Of a DNA stretch of 8,994 nt, positions 1-5,275 are shown in pieces (position 1 is the first letter of the stretch; each line of letters opens with the position of its first letter). Position numbers and translations under genes: made by a program. Under the pieces are notes generated by a model. The model ran no database searches. It had not been told where the DNA came from and worked only from the letters and a program-made list of their open reading frames with translations. The DNA comes from an uncultured Collinsella sp. (GTDB lineage Bacteria; Actinomycetota; Coriobacteriia; Coriobacteriales; Coriobacteriaceae). Location of the stretch: positions 1 through 8,994 of the forward strand of contig USNX01000035.1 of the NCBI GenBank assembly GCA_900556205.1, given 5' to 3'.

Positions 1-228
1 GATGGGCACCGTCGCCGTCAGGCGATCGGCACGCAGTCGACGCATAATCGCCAAGCCATCGGTATCGGGCAGCATGATGTCGAGCAGGACGGCATCGGGT
101 ACCCGTCGCGCCACGGCAGCCTTAAACTCACCGTCGCACGAAAAGCCTTCGGCCTCAATCCCCTGCTTGCGCAGCGCATAGACCGTCAAATCCCTGATGT
201 TGTCATCGTCCTCGACGTAATAGATCAT
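1..228 (-). CDS. OmpR/PhoB-family response regulator, N-terminal receiver part (partial, cut by window edge)
   Basis: The first 76 residues of a response regulator are present; the rest lies beyond the left edge. It begins MIYYVEDDDNIRDLTVYALR, with the acidic Asp cluster at residues 7-9 that binds Mg2+. The phosphoacceptor is Asp50 in the context VLLDIMLPD. This is a CheY-like receiver domain that would be phosphorylated by a partner histidine kinase, probably encoded further left. An output domain is expected but not visible, so the PhoB/PhoP subfamily is inferred from the receiver and from its position 64 bases downstream of pstB on the same strand. The ATG at 228 is preceded by AAAGGGG at a 6-base spacing, a good ribosome binding site. 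The pstB neighbour suggests a phosphate-response regulator, but this is inference; a general OmpR-type regulator is the alternative. Confidence 0.88.
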   Translation of the reverse strand, partial: MIYYVEDDDNIRDLTVYALRKQGIEAEGFSCDGEFKAAVARRVPDAVLLDIMLPDTDGLAIMRRLRADRLTATVPI

Positions 229-268
229 GTTGAACCCCTTTGCGGCCGGCATGACCGCATCTTAACCC

Positions 269-282
269 TAAAGGTACCTTTA
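269..282. promoter_or_regulatory. Perfect 14-bp palindrome in the pstB-response regulator gap
   Basis: TAAAGGTACCTTTA is a perfect inverted repeat with no loop, between the pstB stop and the downstream response regulator start. A loopless dyad suits a dimeric protein site better than a terminator, and no T-run follows it on the minus strand. Its function is unknown. It could be a chance palindrome, or an operator allowing separate control of the response regulator. Confidence 0.3.
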
Positions 283-292
283 CTAGATGGTA

Positions 293-1168
293 TCAGCCAA
301 AACGTCCCGTCAAATAATCCGCCGTGCGCGGATCGGTCGGATTCTTGAAGAGTTGCGCGGTGGGCGCGTGCTCCACCAACTCACCCAGCAAGAAAAACGC
401 GACCGAGTCGGAGATACGCGCCGCCTGCTGCATATTGTGCGTAACGACCACGAGCGTACAGACCTCCTTGAGCTCGCAGGCCAGCTGCTCAACCACCAGC
501 GTCGACACGGGGTCGAGTGCCGAGGTCGGCTCGTCCATCAGCAGAATGTCGGGCTGCACGGCAAGCGCGCGGGCGATGCACAGGCGCTGCTGCTGTCCAC
601 CCGAAAGACCCAGGCCCGACTCTTTGAGCTTGTCCTTGACCTCATCCCATAGCGCAGCACGACGAAGGGAGTCCTCGACCAGCTCATCCAGCACAGCGCG
701 ATCGCGCACACCCATGCCGCGCGGACCATACGCGACGTTGTCGTAGATGCTCATGGGAAACGGGTTGGGGCGCTGGAACACCATGCCCACGCGCTGGCGA
801 AGGCGGCAAATGTCGTAATCGCCCAGGATATCTTGACCATCGAGCGCAATCTTGCCCTCGATGCGGCAATCCTTGATGCCGTCGTTCATGCGGTTAAAGC
901 AGCGCAGCAACGTCGACTTGCCGCAGCCCGATGGACCGATGAACGAGGTGATCTGCTTGTCGCGGATCTTGATATTCACGTCCTTGAGCGCATGATGGTC
1001 GCCATAGAACAGGTCGAGGCCCTCGACATCGATGCGCGTCGGCGAGGCGGCAAGATCCTCTGCCGTGGGGCGAGTCGCATCCCCAACCTCGCGCTCGCGC
1101 GCGGCCTCGGCCTGCGCTTTCATGAGTTCTTCAAGCTCCGTGGGCTCCACAGCCGCAGCAGCCGTCAT
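293..1168 (-). CDS. pstB: Phosphate ABC transporter ATP-binding protein PstB
   Basis: This is the ATPase subunit of the high-affinity phosphate importer PstSCAB; it hydrolyses ATP at the inner face of the membrane to drive uptake through PstC/PstA. It has 291 residues from the chosen start. Walker A is GPSGCGKST at 78-86, the Q-loop glutamine is about 132, the ABC signature LSGGQQQR is at 188-195, Walker B is ILLMDEP at 208-214 and the H-loop histidine is 244. The [16 protein letters not shown] stretch and the terminal DYLTGRFG are characteristic of PstB. The family is usually about 250 residues; here an Ala/Glu-rich extension of about 45 residues precedes the ATPase fold. The ATG at 1168 was chosen because GGAGGT lies 7 bases upstream. 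A GTG at 1183 is in frame but overlaps that ribosome binding site. Unusually, no pstS, pstC or pstA precedes it; a histidine kinase gene ends 103 bases upstream and a response regulator follows. Confidence 0.95.
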   Translation of the reverse strand: MTAAAAVEPTELEELMKAQAEAAREREVGDATRPTAEDLAASPTRIDVEGLDLFYGDHHALKDVNIKIRDKQITSFIGPSGCGKSTLLRCFNRMNDGIKDCRIEGKIALDGQDILGDYDICRLRQRVGMVFQRPNPFPMSIYDNVAYGPRGMGVRDRAVLDELVEDSLRRAALWDEVKDKLKESGLGLSGGQQQRLCIARALAVQPDILLMDEPTSALDPVSTLVVEQLACELKEVCTLVVVTHNMQQAARISDSVAFFLLGELVEHAPTAQLFKNPTDPRTADYLTGRFG

Positions 1169-1175
1169 ACCGCAT

Positions 1176-1181
1176 ACCTCC
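1176..1181 (-). promoter_or_regulatory. Ribosome binding site that decides the pstB start
   Basis: On the minus strand GGAGGT lies 7 bases before the ATG at 1168. It overlaps the alternative in-frame GTG codon at 1183, so initiation at the ATG is favoured. Confidence 0.7.
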
Positions 1182-1183
1182 AC

Positions 1184-1261
1184 ATCGATATCAATTCAGC
1201 AGTATCGATAGTAGGAATCGCGGCTCATATGCACGTGAGCGCATTGTCAAGTGTTTGTAAG
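1184..1261 (-). promoter_or_regulatory. pstB upstream regulatory region: inverted repeat, TTGACA and a 10-bp direct repeat
   Basis: This gap of about 100 bases between the kinase stop and pstB holds three signals. ATCGATA (1184-1190) and TATCGAT (1203-1209) form a 7-bp inverted repeat with a 12-base spacer close to the pstB ribosome binding site. A perfect TTGACA hexamer on the minus strand is at 1245-1250, but I find no acceptable -10 element 16-18 bases from it. Minus-strand CTTACAAACA followed directly by CTTGACAATG (1242-1261) is an imperfect 10-bp direct repeat, the spacing OmpR-family regulators use. A Pho-type box is a reasonable guess, not shown. I see no terminator for the kinase gene here, so read-through into pstB is possible. 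Confidence 0.35.
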
Positions 1262-1271
1262 GGCACACTGG

Positions 1272-2510
1272 CTATGCGGCGGGCAGCTCGATGGTGAATA
1301 TCGTGTGTTCGGGCGTCGATTCACATGCAACGGTACCGCCGTGCGCGCATACGATCTCCTTGGCGATGGCAAGCCCCAGTCCAGCGCCGCCGCGATTGGT
1401 CGCACGCGCCGCATCCAGGCGATAGAACTTCTCAAAGATCACCTTGAGCTTTGCCTCAGGGATGGGATCGCCCTGATTGATAAAGCGCACGCGCACGCCA
1501 CCGCCGTCCCGGCGTCTGGCCTCGATCGTGATGGTCGAGCCCTCATAGCTATAGGCAATAGCGTTTTTCATGATGTTGTTGAACACGCGAGCCATTTTGT
1601 CGCCATCCACGAGCACCGTCAGGTCCTCGCGAATATCAACTTGGACTTCCTTATGCTGCTCGTTGAGGATGGGATAGAACTCGTCAGCCACCTGAGCCAG
1701 CAGCAACCCCAGATCAACATAGCCGCGCGTGAGCACGATATCGTGGAAGTCAAAGCGCGTGATATCGAAGAACTCTTCGATGAGCGTATCGAGCCGGTGC
1801 GCCTTGTCGAGCGCCACGCCCGTAAAGCGCGCACGTTGCTCAACCGGCAGCTCGGGAGCCTCTTGCAGCAGCGAAAGATAGCCCACCACACTGGCAAGCG
1901 GGGTGCGTAGGTCATGTGCCAAGTACGTGACCAAATCGTCCTTGCGATGCGACTCGTCACGCAGAGCTTGCTGCACCTTGCGCTCACGGTCACGTACGCG
2001 GTTAAGGGCGCCCTCGACCTCCAAGAAGTCGCCGTCGATGTTATCCCAGGTGTCGGGGTGATCGATCAGGCGATCTTGAATACGAGCGGCCAGCACACAA
2101 TCGGCATGCTGCTCGCCCTGTTCGTAGCCCTGGTAGTACAGGGCGCGGCCGCACAAGAACAGCACGCACGCGGCAAGCGCCAGCACAAAGCCAAGCATGT
2201 TGAATACAAAGCCGGCATCGAACAGCACCGGCCCTTCGATGCCGCCGAGCGCCATGGCGCCAATCGCCAACGTCATGGCCCACGCGGCGCCGCCAATCAC
2301 CATGCAGCGGCGCACGATCTCAAATCGATCGATTAGCAAAAAGCCGACAAGCAGCACCGCCAAGATTCCAGCGATGTTGTCGATGCCAATCAGCAGCAGG
2401 GTCAGCAAAAAGAGCAGCACCGTTGCAAGCGCGCGGTTGTCGACGACCGACCTCACGTATTCAAAGAGTCGATCGGGCACCTCGAACGCTTGCCTATCGT
2501 CTTTTGTCAT
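1272..2510 (-). CDS. VanS-type membrane sensor histidine kinase
   Basis: A 412-residue sensor kinase that should autophosphorylate and pass phosphate to the response regulator encoded just upstream. A cytoplasmic N-terminus is followed by about four hydrophobic segments (27-43, 45-60, 68-90, 97-121), a linker, the HisKA helix with H-box AHDLRTPLASVVGY and catalytic His199, an N-box at NNIMKNA (311-317), an F-box region EKFYRL (360-365) and a G2 box GGAGLGLAIAKE (374-385). The H-box and the NQGDPIP form of the D-box region, with no canonical Asp, match my knowledge of VanS-type kinases. The short extracytoplasmic loops suggest membrane-sensed signals. The open frame extends to 2675, but that extension runs into the response regulator gene. 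ATG 2510 follows GAGG at 8 bases and lies 26 bases after the regulator stop, so the two genes are probably co-transcribed. The ligand is unknown; a glycopeptide resistance role is not implied without vanHAX. Confidence 0.92.
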   Translation of the reverse strand: MTKDDRQAFEVPDRLFEYVRSVVDNRALATVLLFLLTLLLIGIDNIAGILAVLLVGFLLIDRFEIVRRCMVIGGAAWAMTLAIGAMALGGIEGPVLFDAGFVFNMLGFVLALAACVLFLCGRALYYQGYEQGEQHADCVLAARIQDRLIDHPDTWDNIDGDFLEVEGALNRVRDRERKVQQALRDESHRKDDLVTYLAHDLRTPLASVVGYLSLLQEAPELPVEQRARFTGVALDKAHRLDTLIEEFFDITRFDFHDIVLTRGYVDLGLLLAQVADEFYPILNEQHKEVQVDIREDLTVLVDGDKMARVFNNIMKNAIAYSYEGSTITIEARRRDGGGVRVRFINQGDPIPEAKLKVIFEKFYRLDAARATNRGGAGLGLAIAKEIVCAHGGTVACESTPEHTIFTIELPAA

Positions 2511-2536
2511 ATCAAGATCCTCACAAGCGAAAAGCG

Positions 2537-3232
2537 TTATTCGATGATGTAGCCGACGCCCCAGACGTTTTTGATAAAGCGTGGCTTTTGTGCGTCGTCG
2601 CCGATCTTTTCGCGCAGGTGGCGAATATGCACCATCACCGTATTGTTGGAGCCGGGCATAAAGTCCTCGTTCCACACCGCGCGGAACAGGTCCTCCACGG
2701 CCACCACGCTGCCGCGATGCTCGACCAGATACAGCAAGATTGAATACTCGGTGGGTGTGAGGCGTACCGGCGCACCGTCCACCGTCACGGAACGAGCGTC
2801 GCGGTTGATCTCCAAGCCGTCGAGCTGAATGGTCGGCGACTCGGCCGCCTGTGCACGGCTACCGTAGCTGGTGTAGCGGCGAAGCTGAGCGTGCACGCGC
2901 GCGATGAGCTCCAGCGGACGGAACGGCTTAACCACGTAATCGTCCGCGCCAAGCGAAAGGCCCTCGATCTTGTCTTGCTGGGCATCGCGCGCCGTCAGCA
3001 TGATCACAGGATAGGTATGGCTGGAACGGATCGTACGCAGCAGCTCAAATCCATCGATATCGGGCAGCATGACATCCAGCAGCGCCAGATCGAACTCCTG
3101 CTCCAAAATCGCCTTGGCAGCATCGGCCCCGCTATAGGCAATCTGGACATCAAAGCCCTCTTTTGTAAGGTAGATACCAACCAAGTCGGCGATGGCCTTC
3201 TCGTCATCAACTACCAGTATGCGCTCGTTCAT
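2537..3232 (-). CDS. VanR-type OmpR-family response regulator
   Basis: A complete 231-residue transcription factor. The receiver domain (about 4-117) has acidic residues Asp9/Asp10, phosphoacceptor Asp53 in LALLDVMLPD, switch Thr80 and Lys102 in YVVKPFRPLELIARV. A winged-helix DNA-binding domain (about 128-231) ends in NNTVMVHIRHLREKIGD and NVWGVGYIIE. The KPFRPLELIARVxAQLRRY and SNNTxxVHIRHLREK stretches are recalled hallmarks of VanR-like regulators. ATG 3232 is preceded by AGGAG at 5 bases. It is followed 26 bases later by its probable partner kinase. The divergent neighbour encodes a D,D-carboxypeptidase, which suggests a regulon concerned with the D-Ala-D-Ala end of the peptidoglycan stem; that link is inferred from position. 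A general cell-envelope regulator is the alternative. Confidence 0.93.
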   Translation of the reverse strand: MNERILVVDDEKAIADLVGIYLTKEGFDVQIAYSGADAAKAILEQEFDLALLDVMLPDIDGFELLRTIRSSHTYPVIMLTARDAQQDKIEGLSLGADDYVVKPFRPLELIARVHAQLRRYTSYGSRAQAAESPTIQLDGLEINRDARSVTVDGAPVRLTPTEYSILLYLVEHRGSVVAVEDLFRAVWNEDFMPGSNNTVMVHIRHLREKIGDDAQKPRFIKNVWGVGYIIE

Positions 3233-3252
3233 GCGTGCTCCTCTCGCGCTCC

Positions 3253-3258
3253 ATTATG
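3253..3258 (-). promoter_or_regulatory. Possible -10 element of the VanR-type gene
   Basis: Minus-strand CATAAT matches TATAAT at five of six positions and lies about 20 bases upstream of the start codon. No good -35 hexamer is found 17 bases further up, so an activator-dependent promoter is possible. The leader would be very short. Confidence 0.35.
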
Positions 3259-3291
3259 CCCGAGGCGAGGCACGCCACACACAACAAGCGT

Positions 3292-3318
3292 GGGTGATTA
3301 AGTCGGCCTTAAGCACCC
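3292..3318. promoter_or_regulatory. 27-bp near-perfect dyad between the divergent vanR-type and carboxypeptidase genes
   Basis: GGGTGATTAAG (3292-3302) and CTTAAGCACCC (3308-3318) are inverted repeats matching at 10 of 11 positions around a 5-base TCGGC centre. The dyad lies 60-86 bases upstream of the VanR-type start and 112-138 bases upstream of the carboxypeptidase start. Because CTTAAG is itself palindromic, TTAAG also repeats directly at an 11-bp interval, the spacing typical for OmpR-family dimers. An operator shared by both genes is the most likely reading. The site has no T-run, so it is not a classical terminator. Confidence 0.55.
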
Positions 3319-3384
3319 TTGTGCCCGTTCGGGAGCGGATGTGGGCCACGCACGCACGCGATGATCGCCGACGCCGGCAAACGA

Positions 3385-3390
3385 TATACT
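3385..3390 (+). promoter_or_regulatory. Possible -10 element of the carboxypeptidase gene
   Basis: TATACT matches the -10 consensus at five of six positions, 39 bases before the preferred GTG start. The -35 zone (about 3362-3367) is poor, again compatible with activation by a regulator. Its position inside the longer reading frame argues for the downstream start. Confidence 0.35.
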
Positions 3391-3429
3391 CTAGTTCCAG
3401 AAGAGACCATCCCGTCGAAAGCGAAATCT

Positions 3430-4770
3430 GTGAAGTCCCTCACCTCTTTTGCAAAGCGCTCAGCCCAGCTTGCCGCCGGCTTTGTCTGCGCTATCGCCCT
3501 TGCCGCTGGCGCGCCCACCGTCGCCGGCGCCCAAGTGCTCACGACCGACAATGTTTGCGGCAAAACCGCCGATGTGCGCGGTATCACGGCCGAAAACCTG
3601 CCCGATATCGATGCGACCAATGCCCTCGTCATGGGCAAAGACGGCACCGTCTACTATGCCCGCGACGCCGATGAGCAGGTCAAGATTGCCTCAATCACCA
3701 AGGTCATGACCGCAATCCTAACCGTCGAGAATTGCAAGATGGACGAGAAGGTCACGGTGAGCAACGCCGCAGCCACCGTGGGCAATTCGACCGCCGGCTT
3801 GCTCGAAGGCGACAAGCTTACCGTGGAGCAGGCGCTGCGCGGCCTGATGATTCCCTCGGGCAACGACGCCGCCATCGTGCTCGCCGAATATGTGGGCAAG
3901 AAGATCGACCCTAAGACCAAAGACGCCGAGGCCACATTTGTGAAGGCCATGAACGAGCGCGCTAAGAAGCTCGGCTGCACCGGTACGCTTTTTGAAAACC
4001 CGCATGGTCTGGACTTTGATGAGTGGGCTGGCGATATGCACTCAACCGCACACGACGTAGCGCTGATGATGCAGGAGGCCATGAAAAACGACACGATCCG
4101 CGAGGTCGTAGCGAGCGAGGATTCCTGGATCGAGGTCACGGGCGCCGACGGCACCGACCATTCGCATTCCATGGACACGCATAACTATTTGCTGGGCCAA
4201 GATGGCAACATCGGCGGCAAGACCGGCACCACCGACGACGCGGGCTATTGCTTTACGAGCGCCTACAACCGCGACGGCGACGAGATCTACACCGTTATTT
4301 TGAACTCCACCACCACCGATCAGCGCTTTACCGATACCGCCACCCTTGCCAACTGGTACTACGGTCACAAGGTGACGGTCGCAATCGCCAACACGCAAGA
4401 AAAGACCGCCAACGGCAACCCGCTTATGGCGCGCATTAGTCAAACCGACTGGACGGATAAGACAATCGACGCCACGCTCGCCGATCCCACGGCGCAAGCG
4501 ACCGTGTTTTCTCTTGCCGGCGAGGTGACCGAAAAGGTTAGCTACGACGATCTTTCGGGCACGGTGCATGTGGGCGACAAGGTGGGCAGCGTTACACTCA
4601 AGCAGGACGGCACCAAGATCGCCGTCATGGACCTGGTTGCCGACGAGGAAGGCGCAGGGCCGAATCCCATTGAATGGCTGCTCGTGAAGCTCGATCGCTT
4701 GGGCCGCCGCATCGACAACCGCCCGCTCACAGCCGAGAGCGAGACCGTAGCCAAGGCGCCCAAGGCGTAG
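3430..4770 (+). CDS. dacA: Secreted serine-type D-alanyl-D-alanine carboxypeptidase (PBP5/DacA family)
   Basis: Removes the terminal D-Ala from peptidoglycan pentapeptides outside the membrane. From GTG 3430 the protein has 446 residues: a signal peptide (basic n-region, hydrophobic core about 14-28, likely cleavage after TVAGA near 34), a peptidase S11 domain (about 55-315), a beta-rich PBP5-C-like domain (about 315-405) and a C-terminal segment IEWLLVKLDRLGRR (414-427) that looks like an amphipathic membrane anchor. Catalytic motifs are all present: SxxK at Ser88-Lys91 (SITK), SGN at 143-145 and KTG at 264-266. Upstream in-frame TTG 3319 and ATG 3361 would add 37 or 23 residues; neither has a ribosome binding site at normal spacing, and GTG 3430 gives the most typical signal peptide, though its own site is also weak. 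It is divergent from a VanR/VanS-type pair and followed by a terminator, so it is probably monocistronic. Family certain; exact start uncertain. Confidence 0.93.
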   Translation: MKSLTSFAKRSAQLAAGFVCAIALAAGAPTVAGAQVLTTDNVCGKTADVRGITAENLPDIDATNALVMGKDGTVYYARDADEQVKIASITKVMTAILTVENCKMDEKVTVSNAAATVGNSTAGLLEGDKLTVEQALRGLMIPSGNDAAIVLAEYVGKKIDPKTKDAEATFVKAMNERAKKLGCTGTLFENPHGLDFDEWAGDMHSTAHDVALMMQEAMKNDTIREVVASEDSWIEVTGADGTDHSHSMDTHNYLLGQDGNIGGKTGTTDDAGYCFTSAYNRDGDEIYTVILNSTTTDQRFTDTATLANWYYGHKVTVAIANTQEKTANGNPLMARISQTDWTDKTIDATLADPTAQATVFSLAGEVTEKVSYDDLSGTVHVGDKVGSVTLKQDGTKIAVMDLVADEEGAGPNPIEWLLVKLDRLGRRIDNRPLTAESETVAKAPKA

Positions 4771-4795
4771 GGCCGGAGCGATATCACATCGAACC

Positions 4796-4827
4796 AAATG
4801 AGGCGTCCAACGGGGCGCCTCATTTTT
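4796..4827 (+). terminator. Rho-independent terminator of the carboxypeptidase gene
   Basis: AAATGAGGCG (4796-4805) pairs perfectly with CGCCTCATTT (4816-4825); inner TCC/GGG pairing can extend the helix and leaves a small AACG loop. It is followed by a T-run on the plus strand and lies 25 bases after the stop codon. Confidence 0.85.
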
Positions 4828-4829
4828 GA

Positions 4830-4920
4830 GGGTTCGAATCCCCAGCGCCCTTTCTCGATAATAAAAAAGGGCCCCCGATGGGACCCTTCTTTAAAGTTAA
4901 ACTGGCGGAGAGCTGGGGAT
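4830..4920. repeat. tRNA-terminus/terminator module, diverged copy 1
   Basis: This is a diverged copy of the module at 5021-5110, offset by 190-191 bases. In order it has GGGTTCGAATCCCCAGC on the plus strand (a tRNA T-arm with the start of an acceptor strand), CTTTCTC, AAAAAAGGG with GGGACCCTT (the minus-strand terminator), then the 20-base string at 4901-4920 identical to 5091-5110. In copy 2 that string contains the 3' CCA, acceptor strand and part of the T-arm of the intact tRNA-Ser. In copy 1 the similarity stops at 4920, where the tRNA body should begin, so this is the remnant of a lost or replaced tRNA-Ser. Confidence 0.75.
4863..4888 (-). terminator. Relic tRNA terminator (copy 1)
   Basis: On the minus strand AAGGGTCCC pairs with GGGGCCCTT around a 4-base loop and a run of T follows. 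It has the same geometry as the terminator of the intact tRNA-Ser. It now sits downstream of only the last bases of a tRNA. Confidence 0.7.
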
Positions 4921-5020
4921 GTCCGGACATGCTACGCATGCCCTCCGGCTTCAAAGCCTGGCGGCTTTTCGCCCACGGGCTACAAACGCTTTCGCGTTTG
5001 CTTAACGCCCGTGCCCTCTC
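4921..5020. other. Hairpin-rich unexplained segment between the two tRNA-terminus modules
   Basis: About 100 bases with no convincing gene but several strong inverted repeats: ATGT-CCGG-ACAT (4919-4930), CATGC-TAC-GCATG (4929-4941), GGCTTCAAAGCC with imperfect outer pairing (4940-4965), GGCG/CGCC (4960-4973) and a long arm with CACGGGC (4974-4980) pairing with GCCCGTG and inner CAAACGC-TTTC-GCGTTTG (4983-5000). The segment is bracketed by inverted copies of tRNA-Ser 3'-end sequence, so GGAGAGCTGGGG on the left can pair with CCCCAGC and TCTCC on the right and close the whole structure. It may be a structured RNA, a small palindromic repeat element or a decayed tRNA. No coding sequence is supported here. 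Confidence 0.5.
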
Positions 5021-5110
5021 GGGTTCGAATCCCCAGCCTCCTTTCTCCGCACAAAAAAGGGCCCCAAATGGGACCCTTCTTCAAATTCGTACTGGCGGAG
5101 AGCTGGGGAT
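5021..5110. repeat. tRNA-terminus/terminator module, copy 2
   Basis: Partner of the module at 4830-4920. It begins with the same 17-base plus-strand T-arm string, continues into CTCCTTTCTCCG resembling a tRNA acceptor end with a small insertion, includes the minus-strand terminator, and ends in the 3' part of the intact tRNA-Ser. The plus-strand part has no matching 5' half and cannot by itself be a tRNA. Confidence 0.72.
5053..5078 (-). terminator. Terminator of tRNA-Ser
   Basis: On the minus strand AAGGGTCCC and GGGGCCCTT form a 9-bp helix with one G-T wobble and an ATTT loop, followed by TTTT. It lies 15 bases beyond the tRNA CCA end. The wobble pair is paired only in the minus-strand RNA, which fixes its orientation. 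Confidence 0.8.
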
Positions 5111-5183
5111 TCGAACCCCAGATGCCCTTTTGGGGCATACTCGCTTAGCAGGCGAGCACCTTCGGCCTCTCGGTCAGCTCTCC
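5093..5183 (-). tRNA. tRNA-Ser (anticodon GCU), 3' CCA encoded
   Basis: An 88-base tRNA body plus encoded CCA. The acceptor GGAGAGC pairs fully with GCTCTCC and the discriminator is G. The anticodon stem CTCGC/GCGAG encloses CTGCTAA, giving anticodon GCT (5147-5149), which reads AGC and AGU. The long class II variable arm ATGCCC-CAAAA-GGGCAT is the serine identity feature. The T-arm TGGGG-TTCGAAT-CCCCA is intact. The gene has its own promoter (5198-5226) and terminator (5053-5078). Seryl-tRNA synthetase, which charges it, is encoded at the right end of the window. Confidence 0.97.
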
Positions 5184-5197
5184 GTAACAGCCGTTCT

Positions 5198-5226
5198 ATA
5201 GTAACCAAACAGCCTAAGATGGGCAA
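5198..5226 (-). promoter_or_regulatory. Promoter of tRNA-Ser
   Basis: Minus-strand TTGCCC (5221-5226) and TACTAT (5198-5203) are separated by exactly 17 bases, each matching sigma-70-type consensus at four of six positions. The -10 element lies 14 bases before the tRNA 5' end. Confidence 0.6.
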
Positions 5227-5261
5227 GAGGAAATTTTCTAATTGCCTAGCATCCTTTCCTC
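5227..5261 (-). terminator. Weak terminator candidate after the 813-residue protein gene
   Basis: GAGGAAA (5227-5233) and TTTCCTC (5255-5261) are a perfect 7-bp inverted repeat with a 21-base loop, 15 bases after the stop codon. The T-run after it is short and the loop is long, so termination is only possible. It abuts the -35 element of the tRNA-Ser promoter. Confidence 0.3.
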
Positions 5262-5275
5262 ATTGGAAGCTTCGC

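Noticed and set aside
293..652. Plus-strand frames antisense to pstB, the kinase, the regulator and the 813-residue gene
   Set aside because: All are shadows of confidently assigned minus-strand genes, with biased composition typical of antisense frames in high-GC DNA.
2511..2675. N-terminal extension of the histidine kinase to position 2675
   Set aside because: It overlaps the C-terminal coding part of the response regulator by more than 100 bases, and a good ribosome binding site precedes the ATG at 2510.
1272..3232. Acquired vancomycin resistance cluster
   Set aside because: Only regulator and kinase resemble van proteins; no ligase, lactate dehydrogenase or VanX-type dipeptidase gene is present in the window.
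3292..3318. Bidirectional terminator between the divergent genes
   Set aside because: Genes point away from this site and neither strand has a T-run after the stem, so an operator is more plausible.
3319..3429. Longer carboxypeptidase N-terminus from TTG 3319 or ATG 3361
   Set aside because: No ribosome binding site at normal spacing for either start, a -10-like TATACT lies inside, and the added residues spoil an otherwise typical signal peptide. Not fully excluded.
4907..5051. A plus-strand selenocysteine tRNA (TCCGG D-loop-like string, CTTCAAA with anticodon UCA, T-arm GGTTCGAATCC)
   Set aside because: The 7-base loop CTTCAAA is not closed by a proper anticodon stem (G-G and C-C mismatches), about 12 extra bases lie before it, the acceptor strands do not pair over 8 bp, and the variable region is far too large. 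At best it is a relic.
4830..5110. CRISPR array or short-spacer repeat array
   Set aside because: Only two diverged copies occur at a 190-base interval, and the repeated parts are recognisable tRNA and terminator sequence.
4798..5201. Overlapping plus-strand reading frames through the tRNA-Ser region
   Set aside because: They run through a terminator, tRNA remnants and the antisense of tRNA-Ser, and their translations are the Ser/Arg/Pro-rich strings typical of tRNA sequence. No ribosome binding site or family resemblance.
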